53,596 nucleotides of DNA, taken from NCBI GenBank assembly GCA_041609895.1, contig JBFIPX010000004.1, positions 1 to 53,596 on the forward strand, in the 5' to 3' direction. Shown one piece after another: positions 15,650 through 22,796 of this stretch (position 1 is its first letter; every line of letters begins with the position of its first letter). The notes below the pieces were generated by a model. That model saw only the letters and a program-made list of their open reading frames with translations, ran no database searches and was not told the origin of the DNA. The stretch is from JAHHLP01 sp041609895 (GTDB lineage Bacteria; Bacteroidota; Rhodothermia; Rhodothermales; JABDKH01). Position numbers and translations under genes: made by a program.

Positions 15650-15913
15650 TTATTTCGCTCTCTCGATGACCTCAACGAGCCGCCATCTCTTGTTCTTGCT
15701 CAGGGGGCGCGTCTCCATTATCCGCACCGTGTCACCTTCGTTGGCCTCGTTGTTCTCGTCATGAGCCATGAGCTGCGATGATCTCTTGAGAATCTTGCCG
15801 TAGATGGGGTGCTTGATCTGGCGCCGAATCGAAACAGAGATGGTCTTATCCATCTTGCTGCTCACGACCAGCCCGACTCGCTCCTTTCGTACTTTTCTCG
15901 TCTTCGTTTCCAT
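15650..15913 (-). CDS. rpsQ: Ribosomal protein S17
   Basis: uS17, an OB-fold protein binding the 5' domain of 16S rRNA. It has 87 residues: RKVRKERVGLVVSSKMDKTISV, HPIYGKILKRSSQLMAHDENNEANEGDTVRIMETRPLSKNKRWRLVEV. All conserved positions are present. Last gene of the S10 cluster. Confidence 0.97.
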   Translation of the reverse strand: METKTRKVRKERVGLVVSSKMDKTISVSIRRQIKHPIYGKILKRSSQLMAHDENNEANEGDTVRIMETRPLSKNKRWRLVEVIERAK

Positions 15914-15979
15914 TTGTTTGCGCGGCTTGGTGAGCCGTAATCCGTTTCCTCACCAACTACCGTTTTTTTAGAGGCGACC

Positions 15980-16177
15980 CTAGTCGCCGTTTTCGTCCTT
16001 TTGATTCAGGATTGTCTTAAGCCTCGCCACTAGGCGTCGCTTATGCCGTAGCACCATCGGGTTCGGCAACTCTGCAATCGCATGCTGAAAATGCAGCGCA
16101 CGAAGCTGTTCGCTTTCCTCGCGGATTCGCTCTGCAATCTCGTCTCGGCTCAGATCGTGTATCTCCCGTGCTTTCAT
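15980..16177 (-). CDS. rpmC: Ribosomal protein L29
   Basis: uL29 borders the peptide exit tunnel and helps form the docking site for SRP and trigger factor with L23. It has 65 residues in two antiparallel helices: MKAREIHDLSRDEIAERIREE and the family core LRALHFQHAIAELPNPM-RHKRRLVARLKTIL. Standard position between rplP and rpsQ. Confidence 0.95.
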   Translation of the reverse strand: MKAREIHDLSRDEIAERIREESEQLRALHFQHAIAELPNPMVLRHKRRLVARLKTILNQKDENGD

Positions 16178-16197
16178 ATTCTTCTACTGATGTCGAG

Positions 16198-16623
16198 TCA
16201 GGACCCGGAGTAATCAGGCCGAGTCACCACTTTGGTTTTGATCGGGAGCTTGTGCTTGGCGAGGCGCATTGCCTCGGCCGCAAGGTCATACGGAATGCCT
16301 CCGCCTACCTCGAACAAGATGCGACCTGGACGCACCACGGCCACCCAGTATTCCGGGGAGCCCTTACCCTTACCCATCCGAACCTCGGCAGGCTTCTTCG
16401 TCATGGGCTTGTCCGGAAAGATGCGAATCCACACCTTACCAGCACGCTTCATGCGCCGCGTCATGGCGATACGTGCGGCCTCTATTTGCCGGCTCGTAAT
16501 CCGGCCCTGCTCAAGCGCCTTGAGCCCGAAGTCCCCGAAAGAAATCTCCGTACCGCGGCCGGCATTACCCTTGATGCGGCCCTTTTGCATCTTGCGGTAC
16601 TTGGTGCGCTTCGGCATTAACAT
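16198..16623 (-). CDS. rplP: Ribosomal protein L16
   Basis: uL16 sits at the A-site tRNA elbow and is needed for late 50S maturation. It has 141 residues: MLMPKRTKYRKMQKGRIKG (compare MLQPKRTKFRK in E. coli, which supports this start), ISFGDFGLKALEQGRITSRQIEAAR, KVWIRIFPDKPMTKKPAEVRMGKGKGSPEYWV. The codon for the conserved arginine that is hydroxylated in E. coli lies in the MGKGKGSPEYWVA-containing region; I make no claim on modification. Confidence 0.97.
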   Translation of the reverse strand: MLMPKRTKYRKMQKGRIKGNAGRGTEISFGDFGLKALEQGRITSRQIEAARIAMTRRMKRAGKVWIRIFPDKPMTKKPAEVRMGKGKGSPEYWVAVVRPGRILFEVGGGIPYDLAAEAMRLAKHKLPIKTKVVTRPDYSGS

Positions 16624-16661
16624 GGCTTACTCTCCGTCTCTCGAATTACCTCGTGACACTC

Positions 16662-17405
16662 CTACTTCTTTTTCGCGCGACCCGATTTCTCGCGTCGTCG
16701 CCGACCCCGAGCGGTGCGCTCCGGCTGCATCTGTTGCAGCTGCTGGCGCTGCGCCTGAACGTTTGGACTAAGGTCCGGCTTGCCAAGGATCTCACCCCGG
16801 TAGATCCAGACCTTGACGCCCGTCGTACCGTAGATCGTGTATGCCGTTGCCTCCGAGTAGTCGATGTCCGCTCGGACCGTGTGCAAAGGCACCCGACCCT
16901 CCAGGTACTGCTCCGTCCTGCCCATTTCGGCACCACCGAGGCGACCGGAAACCTTGATCCGGATTCCCTCGGCACCCATTCTCATCGCCGCAGTAATCGA
17001 CTGCTTCATGGCGCGCCGGAATGAGACGCGACCTTCGAGCTGCTGCGCGATGTTTTGCGCAACAAGGCTGGCATCGAGTTCCGGACGCTTGATCTCATTA
17101 ATGTTGATCTGGATGTCCTTGCTGGTAAGCTTCTTCAGCTCCTCCCGAAGCTTCTCCACTTCCGCGCCGCCCCGACCAATGACAACGCCGGGCCGACTCG
17201 TGTGCAGCGTCAAGATGACGCGCTTCGGCGTGCGCTCGATAACGACGCGGCTGACACCGGCTCGTTTGAGCCGTGCATTCAGATAGTCACGAATCTCCTG
17301 GTCCTCGACCAGCTTGCCAGCAAAATCCTTCTCGGCGTACCAATTCGAATCCCAGCCCCGGATTATCCCAAGGCGAAACCCGACCGGATGTGTTTTCTGA
17401 CCCAA
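16662..17405 (-). CDS. rpsC: Ribosomal protein S3
   Basis: uS3, in the 30S head at the mRNA entry channel, part of the ribosomal helicase. It has 247 residues: MGQKTHPVGFRLGIIRGWDSNWYA, a KH domain around GVVIGRGGAEVEKLREEL (about 74-91), and the C-terminal domain with GRLGGAEMGRTEQYLEGRVPLHTVRADIDY. The tail is Gln/Arg/Lys-rich (QAQRQQLQQMQPE, GRAKKK). The start codon is TTG (17403-17405), fixed by the family N-terminus MGQK. Confidence 0.97.
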   Translation of the reverse strand: MGQKTHPVGFRLGIIRGWDSNWYAEKDFAGKLVEDQEIRDYLNARLKRAGVSRVVIERTPKRVILTLHTSRPGVVIGRGGAEVEKLREELKKLTSKDIQININEIKRPELDASLVAQNIAQQLEGRVSFRRAMKQSITAAMRMGAEGIRIKVSGRLGGAEMGRTEQYLEGRVPLHTVRADIDYSEATAYTIYGTTGVKVWIYRGEILGKPDLSPNVQAQRQQLQQMQPERTARGRRRREKSGRAKKK

Positions 17406-17449
17406 TGTGTTGCCTGCGTGTTTTTAAAGTTTTGAGCTTGACGCTTCTA

Positions 17450-17815
17450 CTAAGAATCGTCGCCCTCATCCTCATCGGCGGTCGACACGACCACCGTCAG
17501 ATGACTGGTTCTTTTGAGGATGCGCTGCGCGCGACCGCGCGGAGCGGGCCGGTAACGTTTGAACATCGCTCCTCCGTCCACCCGTATCTCGCGAATGACC
17601 AGCGACTCCTCGTCAAACCGCTCGTCGGGGTTCCGATCCATGAGATTGTGAACCGCGGACAGGATCGTCGTCTTGACAAGTCCGGTGACCTTCTGCGGAA
17701 GGAAGTTGAGTATGTCTAGCGCTTCGGGTACTCGTTTTCCCCGAACGACGTTGACCACCGGCCGCATCTTGCGCGGCGAACTTCTAATATGTTTTCGGAC
17801 GGCTCTCGCTTCCAT
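17450..17815 (-). CDS. rplV: Ribosomal protein L22
   Basis: uL22 lines the exit tunnel constriction with L4; its beta-hairpin is the site of macrolide-resistance changes. It has 121 residues from ATG 17815, MEARAVRKHIRSSPRKMRPV, through ILSAVHNLMD and VDGGAMFKRYRPAPRGRAQRILKRTSHLTVVV, with an acidic DEDEGDDS tail. The frame is open upstream of this ATG and could give 157 residues, but that part has no L22 character and overlaps rpsS. An AGAGAGA ribosome-binding site precedes the chosen ATG. Confidence 0.96.
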   Translation of the reverse strand: MEARAVRKHIRSSPRKMRPVVNVVRGKRVPEALDILNFLPQKVTGLVKTTILSAVHNLMDRNPDERFDEESLVIREIRVDGGAMFKRYRPAPRGRAQRILKRTSHLTVVVSTADEDEGDDS

Positions 17816-17849
17816 GATTCTCTCTTGCAAATGGCGCAGCAGTTTCTGA

Positions 17850-18122
17850 TCAGCGCTTGACGGCCGAGCCGGCGTGACCGCGGAAACTACGGGTTGGCGC
17901 AAACTCACCCAGACGATGGCCAACCATGTTCTCCGTCACGTAGACCGGGATGAACTGCTTTCCGTTGTGGACCGCAAAAGTGTGACCCACAAAGTCCGGC
18001 GTTATCATCGAGGCTCGGCTCCAGGTCTTAACGACTTTCTTCTTGCCCGACTGGTTGAGCTCATCAACCTTGCGCTGCAACTTGTAGTAGACGTAAGGAC
18101 CTTTTTTTAGCGATCGTGCCAT
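17850..18122 (-). CDS. rpsS: Ribosomal protein S19
   Basis: uS19 pairs with S13 in the 30S head. It has 90 residues: MARSLKKGPYVYYKLQRKVDELN, KTWSRASMITPDFVGHTFAVHNGKQFIPVYVTENMVGHRLGEFAPTRSFRGHAG, covering the full family profile. It follows rplB by 30 bases. Confidence 0.97.
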   Translation of the reverse strand: MARSLKKGPYVYYKLQRKVDELNQSGKKKVVKTWSRASMITPDFVGHTFAVHNGKQFIPVYVTENMVGHRLGEFAPTRSFRGHAGSAVKR

Positions 18123-18152
18123 AGTTGTGCTCGTTGCGAAGACCGAAGTCGG

Positions 18153-18980
18153 TTACTTCTTTCCTCTTCTTCGAATAATGTGCTTGTTCGAATGCTTACG
18201 CTTCTTACGAGTTTTATAACCCTTCGCGGGTACTCCGGTCGGAGACTGAGGATGGCCGCCTGAGGCCTTACCTTCGCCACCACCCATAGGGTGGTCGACT
18301 GGGTTCATTGCGACGCCGCGGGTCTTTGGCCGAACACCCAACCAGCGCTTGCGTCCAGCCTTTCCAAGGTCAATGTTCATATGGTCGGGGTTACTCGTCG
18401 TGCCGATTGTTGCGACGCAGGACACCGGGACCATTCGCGTTTCACCCGAAGGCAGTTTCAGGATGGCGTACTTGCCTTCGCGGGCCGTAAGCTGGGCAAA
18501 AGTGCCAGCCGACCGAGCAAGCTGTGCGCCTTTTCCGGGCTTCATCTCGATGGCATGAACAAAAGACCCGACCGGTATCTCCGAGAGCGGAAGGCAGTTG
18601 CCCGGCTCGGGCGGAGAACCCGGTCCACTTACAACGGTCTGTCCGACCGAAACCTCGTTCGGGGCAATGATGTAGCGCTTCTCACCATCCGCGTATACCA
18701 GGAGGGCGATGCGAGCCGACCGATTAGGATCGTACTCGATAGCCGCAACTCTCGCAGGGACACCATTCTTGTTGCGCTTGAAATCGATAATTCGATACCG
18801 GCGCTTGTGGCCACCTCCCTGGTGCCGGACGGTAATCCGGCCGGTGTTATTCCGACCGCCTTTCTTACGGATCGGTGCCAGGAGGCTCTTCTCCGGCTCA
18901 GACTTCGTGATTGTCTCGAAGCCTGAGACCGAGCGATGCCGCTGTCCCGGGGTGTTCGGTTTAAGTTTCTTTATCGCCAT
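18153..18980 (-). CDS. rplB: Ribosomal protein L2
   Basis: uL2, one of the oldest ribosomal proteins, needed for subunit association and peptidyl transfer. It has 275 residues: MAIKKLKPNTPGQRHRSV, the RNA-binding core with GGRNNTGRITVRHQGGGHKRRYR, and the C-terminal signature MNPVDHPMGGGEGKASGGHPQSPTG that contains the conserved His (HPMGGGEGK) at the peptidyl-transferase region. The end is HSNKHIIRRRGKK. Confidence 0.98.
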   Translation of the reverse strand: MAIKKLKPNTPGQRHRSVSGFETITKSEPEKSLLAPIRKKGGRNNTGRITVRHQGGGHKRRYRIIDFKRNKNGVPARVAAIEYDPNRSARIALLVYADGEKRYIIAPNEVSVGQTVVSGPGSPPEPGNCLPLSEIPVGSFVHAIEMKPGKGAQLARSAGTFAQLTAREGKYAILKLPSGETRMVPVSCVATIGTTSNPDHMNIDLGKAGRKRWLGVRPKTRGVAMNPVDHPMGGGEGKASGGHPQSPTGVPAKGYKTRKKRKHSNKHIIRRRGKK

Positions 18981-19007
18981 GACTTCGGTCTGCGTCTACC
19001 TTCGCGA

Positions 19008-19307
19008 TTACACTTCCTCGAAGAAGTCAATCTGTTCGCTGTCCGGCTCCAGCGTCACGATTGCCTTCTTGAACGACGAGAGCCGTCCCTCAACCAACCC
19101 GCGACGGGTGAACTGATTGCGGCGCTTGCCGCGAACAACCATTGTGCGAACCTCTTTGATCTTGACTCCAGGATAACGGGATTCCACTGCCTCGCGGATC
19201 TCGATTTTATTGGCATCCTTGCGCACAACGAAAGCATAGTGGCCTTCTTCCATAAGCGCGGTCATCTTCTCGGTGACCAGTGGCCGGATTAACACGTCCT
19301 TGTTCAT
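19008..19307 (-). CDS. rplW: Ribosomal protein L23
   Basis: uL23 sits at the tunnel exit and is the main docking point for trigger factor and SRP. It has 99 residues: MNKDVLIRPLVTEKMTALMEEGHYAFVV, KIEIREAVESRYPGVKIKEVRTMVVRGKRRNQFTRRGLVEGRLSSFKKAIVTLE, ending in an acidic FFEEV. Normal length. It follows rplD by 23 bases. Confidence 0.97.
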   Translation of the reverse strand: MNKDVLIRPLVTEKMTALMEEGHYAFVVRKDANKIEIREAVESRYPGVKIKEVRTMVVRGKRRNQFTRRGLVEGRLSSFKKAIVTLEPDSEQIDFFEEV

Positions 19308-19330
19308 CGTCGCGTAAGTCTATTTCTTGT

Positions 19331-19981
19331 TCAGGCCGTTTCTGGAAGCGGATTGCCAAGCAGCACGCGGGTCAGTTCATCGATGCCCCCTTCCTGCAAC
19401 AAGACGGTGTCGGCATTCAGTACGTCGAGGGTCGACACGCTTGCCGCCTCGCGAACAATGATCTTCCGCAGGTTTGAAGCCGAGCGCGCGATCGGCCCCT
19501 GGAGTCCGGATGTAAGAATCAACACCTTCGCGCCCGATAGGTCGTGCGCGGCCAGCAATCCGGACAGCTCACTCGAACTCGGCCGCTCGAATTCGAAGTC
19601 CTCAACTACACGGAGCGATTCTGCCTGCACCTTATACGCGAGCGCACTTGCTCGGGCAAGCCGCTGCGTCTTCTTGTTGATTTTCAGGTCATATGATCTC
19701 GGCCGTGGACCGAATGTTCGACCCCCCGAGCGACGGATGGGCGATTTCGCATCACCCGCCCGAGCGTGTCCGGTGCCCTTCTGGCGATAGAGCTTGCGTC
19801 TGCTCCCTGCCTTTTCATTCCGCTCCTTGGTCTTGTGCGTACCCTGACGGGCATTAGCCTGAATGCGACGCACATCGAGCCAGATTGCGTGGTCATTCGG
19901 CTCAATACCGAATATCGCAGGCTCGAGCGTTACGGTGCGCTTCGACTCTTTACCGTCCTTGCTGAATACTTTGACTTTCAT
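19331..19981 (-). CDS. rplD: Ribosomal protein L4
   Basis: uL4 builds the tunnel constriction with L22; in E. coli it also represses the S10 operon. It has 216 residues from ATG 19981 (MKVKVFSKDGKESKRTV). The tunnel-loop signature KAGSRRKLYRQKGTGHARAGDAKSPIRRSGGRTFGPRPRSY is intact, as is the globular domain. An in-frame extension to 20080 exists but overlaps rplC and lacks family similarity. An L4 leader hairpin like that of E. coli is not expected here, because rpsJ directly follows tuf with only 61 bases between them. Confidence 0.96.
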   Translation of the reverse strand: MKVKVFSKDGKESKRTVTLEPAIFGIEPNDHAIWLDVRRIQANARQGTHKTKERNEKAGSRRKLYRQKGTGHARAGDAKSPIRRSGGRTFGPRPRSYDLKINKKTQRLARASALAYKVQAESLRVVEDFEFERPSSSELSGLLAAHDLSGAKVLILTSGLQGPIARSASNLRKIIVREAASVSTLDVLNADTVLLQEGGIDELTRVLLGNPLPETA

Positions 19982-20021
19982 TTGCCGATCCCTGGACCCG
20001 GCCGTTGCTTCGGGTCCAAAT

Positions 20022-20651
20022 TCACTTTCTCTTGAGTAGCTCGACCATGCTGTTGGCTGCCCCCGGAATGGCGCCGCCAACGAGGACGACGTTCTGATCT
20101 TCCAGAATGCGAAGGATAGTCAGGTTCTTTACGGTGACGCGCCTACCGCCCGTACGGCCACCCATGCGCATCCCCTTGAACACTCGAGAAGGAGTAGACG
20201 AGGCGCCAACAGAACCCGGAGCGCGTTCGCGGTTATGCTGACCATGCGTCTGGCCGCCCACGCCAGCGAAGCCGTGGCGCTTTACCACGCCCTGGAACCC
20301 TTTGCCCTTTGACGTGCCCGCGACATCGATAACCTCCCCCTCCTCGAAGAGATCGGCGATCGAAAACTCATCGCCTACGTCTTTACCCGCATCCGCGAGG
20401 TCGAACTCACGCACCAGCGCCTTCGGGGCCGTTCCTGCCGCCTCGAAGTGTCCGAGGAGCGCCTTGGTAGTTCGCTTGACCTTCTTGTCGCCGACGCCGA
20501 CCTGGACTGCCGAGTAACCGTCCTTTTCCTGTGTTCTTATCTGAGTGACAACGTTGGGCTGCACTTCGATGACCGTGCACGGATACTGGTTACCCGCGTC
20601 GTCAAATATGCTGGTCATCCCCAGCTTCTTTCCTAGTAGTCCTGTCGCCAT
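20022..20651 (-). CDS. rplC: Ribosomal protein L3
   Basis: uL3 nucleates 50S assembly and reaches the peptidyl-transferase centre. It has 209 residues: MATGLLGKKLGMTSIFDDAGNQYPCTVIE, KGKGFQGVVKRHGFAGVGGQTHGQHNRERAPGSVGASSTPSRVFKGMRMGGRTGGRRVT, ending VELLKRK. The Gln within GGQTHGQHN is the position methylated by PrmB in E. coli. Normally this gene follows rpsJ directly; here a lipoprotein gene separates the two and rplC begins 43 bases after it. Confidence 0.97.
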   Translation of the reverse strand: MATGLLGKKLGMTSIFDDAGNQYPCTVIEVQPNVVTQIRTQEKDGYSAVQVGVGDKKVKRTTKALLGHFEAAGTAPKALVREFDLADAGKDVGDEFSIADLFEEGEVIDVAGTSKGKGFQGVVKRHGFAGVGGQTHGQHNRERAPGSVGASSTPSRVFKGMRMGGRTGGRRVTVKNLTILRILEDQNVVLVGGAIPGAANSMVELLKRK

Positions 20652-20694
20652 CGTCTACACCGTTCTAACCTGTACCCGTCTTTCGGGCGTCCGC

Positions 20695-21177
20695 TTACGT
20701 TCGGATTACCGTCATGGTGACCGCACCTTCGAGAGCCGTTCCGAAGAGGCTATTGATGAGCACAGCGTTCTGCTGATTGATGGTGAACGTCACCGTATCC
20801 TCATCGCTGGAGATCGAATATCCCATGCTGAGCGGGATTGTCCCGACTCCTGGAACGCTGATGTTGAGCACGATCGTGTTCGCCGTCTCATTCACCGAAT
20901 ACGTGAAGTCGACAGCAGCATCGTTCGCGTCGTCTGTTGCATCAACCGTAATCGATCCGTCACCACTCGCATTGAAGCGTGCCACGATCGAGTTGAAATC
21001 CGTGCTGAGGTCCGCCGCACCGTTGGTGTCTGAGACCGACGCGACAGCCCAGTTCCCCACAAACACCTCGCTATCGCTGAGGTCCTCGTCGTTGTCATCG
21101 GAGTCACATGCCGTGACCCCAAAAAGCAACGCGAAAGCTGGGAGGATGAGAAAGTACTTTCGAATTCGATAGTTCAT
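20695..21177 (-). CDS. Lipocalin-like lipoprotein inserted in the S10 cluster
   Basis: A 160-residue protein with a lipoprotein signal peptide: basic start MNYRIRKYF, hydrophobic core, lipobox VTAC with Cys24, then CDSDDNDED. The mature part has VGNWAVASVSDTNGA followed by beta-strand-rich sequence with repeated FxxSGDGSITVDATD-type segments and ends TMTVIRT. An opening (V/I)GxW is typical of the small lipocalin-like beta-barrel lipoproteins common in Bacteroidota. Ligand and role are unknown. The ATG is 3 bases after the rpsJ stop codon, with AAGG inside the rpsJ end as a possible ribosome-binding site. It must therefore be cotranscribed, and probably translationally coupled, with ribosomal-protein genes. 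The acidic CDSDDNDED stretch after the lipidated Cys could affect sorting; I cannot tell to which membrane. Confidence 0.88.
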   Translation of the reverse strand: MNYRIRKYFLILPAFALLFGVTACDSDDNDEDLSDSEVFVGNWAVASVSDTNGAADLSTDFNSIVARFNASGDGSITVDATDDANDAAVDFTYSVNETANTIVLNISVPGVGTIPLSMGYSISSDEDTVTFTINQQNAVLINSLFGTALEGAVTMTVIRT

Positions 21178-21180
21178 GAC

Positions 21181-21489
21181 TTACACCTTGATTTCGACAT
21201 CGACGCCGCTTGGAAGCTCGAGCTTCATCAAGGCGTCTACGGTTTTGCTACTGGTCGACAGAATGTCGATCAGTCGTTTATGACTTCGGGTCTCAAACTG
21301 CTCTCGACTCTTCTTGTCGACGTGCGGACTTCGAAGTACCGTGTATATGGACTTCTTTGTCGGCAGCGGGATCGGACCGCTTACGACGGCACCCGTCGAC
21401 TTAACGGTCTTGATGATTTTTTCCGCTGATTTGTCGATCAAGCTGTGGTCGTAGGACTTCAGTTTGATCCTGATTTTCTGACTCGCCAT
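21181..21489 (-). CDS. rpsJ: Ribosomal protein S10
   Basis: uS10 is a 30S head protein and the NusE transcription-antitermination factor. It has 102 residues from ATG 21489: MASQKIRIKLKSYDHSLIDKSAEKI, GPIPLPTKKSIYTVLRSPHVDKKSREQFETRSHKRLI and GVDVEIKV at the end. The frame is open to 21519, but the extra ten residues are not family-like. It is followed after 3 bases by the lipoprotein gene instead of rplC. Confidence 0.97.
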   Translation of the reverse strand: MASQKIRIKLKSYDHSLIDKSAEKIIKTVKSTGAVVSGPIPLPTKKSIYTVLRSPHVDKKSREQFETRSHKRLIDILSTSSKTVDALMKLELPSGVDVEIKV

Positions 21490-21550
21490 ATCAATTTTTG
21501 TTAGGCTTGGCGTGTGCATTCACGAGGTGATGCGCTTCGCCACTTCCCGC

Positions 21551-22741
21551 TCAGTCGAGGATTTTGGAGACGACGCCGGCGCCGACGGTGCGGCCGCCTT
21601 CCCGGATCGCAAATCGCAGCCCCTGCTCCATCGCCACCGGAACGATCAGCTTTACAAGAAACTGCGTGTTGTCGCCCGGCATCACCATCTCCACGCCCTC
21701 CGGAAGCTCAATGTCTCCGGTCACATCGGTCGTACGAAAGTAAAACTGCGGACGGTATCCCTTGAAAAACGGCGTGTGACGACCACCCTCATCCTTCGAA
21801 AGCACGTACACCTCCGCCTCAAACTCCTTGTGCGGCGTCACGCTGCCCGGCTTGCAAACCACCATCCCACGCTCAATCTCGTCCTTGTCCACACCGCGAA
21901 GCAAAAGACCCACGTTGTCGCCCGCCTGACCCTGGTCCAAAATCTTCCTGAACATCTCCACACCCGTCACCGTCGAGGTCTGCTTCTGCTCCTGCATGCC
22001 GATGATCTCCACCGGATCACCCGTGTTGATCGTACCCCGCTCGATACGACCCGTCGCTACCGTACCACGACCCGTAATCGAAAAAATGTCCTCGATCGGC
22101 ATCAAAAACGGCTTCTCCGTGTCTCGCTCCGGCGTCGGTATGTAGCTGTCGACCGCCTCCATCAACTCGATGATCTTGTCCTCCCACTCCGACTCGCCGT
22201 TGAGCGCGCCCAGCGCACTACCCTTCACAATCGGAATGTCGTCGCCCGGAAACTCGTACTGCTCCAACAGCTCCCGAACCTCCATCTCCACCAGCTCCAA
22301 CAACTCCTCGTCGTCCACCAAATCCACCTTGTTCAAAAACACCACGATGTAAGGGACGCCCACCTGACGCGCCAACAAAATGTGCTCCCGCGTCTGCGGC
22401 ATCGGACCATCGGTCGCCGCCACCACCAGAATCGCCCCGTCCATCTGCGCCGCTCCCGTAACCATGTTCTTCACATAGTCCGCGTGACCCGGACAGTCCA
22501 CGTGCGCGTAGTGACGACCCTCGGTCTCGTACTCCACGTGCGCCGTCGCTATCGTGATCCCACGCTCCCGCTCCTCCGGCGCGTTGTCAATCGAATCAAA
22601 ACTGCGCACCTCGTTGCCGGTCACACGCTTCGACAATACCTGCGTGATCGCCGCCGTCAACGTCGTCTTACCATGATCCACGTGACCAATCGTCCCCACG
22701 TTCACGTGAGGCTTCGTGCGCTGAAACGTCTCCTTCGCCAT
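21551..22741 (-). CDS. tuf: Elongation factor Tu
   Basis: GTPase that delivers aminoacyl-tRNA to the ribosome. It has 396 residues: G1 GHVDHGKT (about 19-26), switch II DCPGHADYVKNM, NKVDLVDD, SALGALNG, and the C-terminal barrels with GYRPQFYFRTTDVTG and GRTVGAGVV. A good ribosome-binding site, AAGGAG, precedes the ATG by about 10 bases. Codon choice is strikingly uniform, with nearly all third positions G or C, as expected for the most abundant protein of the cell. It lies between fusA and rpsJ, joining the str and S10 clusters. Confidence 0.98.
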   Translation of the reverse strand: MAKETFQRTKPHVNVGTIGHVDHGKTTLTAAITQVLSKRVTGNEVRSFDSIDNAPEERERGITIATAHVEYETEGRHYAHVDCPGHADYVKNMVTGAAQMDGAILVVAATDGPMPQTREHILLARQVGVPYIVVFLNKVDLVDDEELLELVEMEVRELLEQYEFPGDDIPIVKGSALGALNGESEWEDKIIELMEAVDSYIPTPERDTEKPFLMPIEDIFSITGRGTVATGRIERGTINTGDPVEIIGMQEQKQTSTVTGVEMFRKILDQGQAGDNVGLLLRGVDKDEIERGMVVCKPGSVTPHKEFEAEVYVLSKDEGGRHTPFFKGYRPQFYFRTTDVTGDIELPEGVEMVMPGDNTQFLVKLIVPVAMEQGLRFAIREGGRTVGAGVVSKILD

Positions 22742-22796
22742 GACAGCTTAGCTCCTTAGCTTAATCCTGAGTGCTGATAATTAGATGCTCCTGACA

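Noticed and set aside
21512..22759. 415-residue open frame antisense to tuf
   Set aside because: It follows from the extreme third-position G/C bias of tuf. The protein is a meaningless His/Arg/Leu-rich sequence and the EF-Tu frame is unmistakable.
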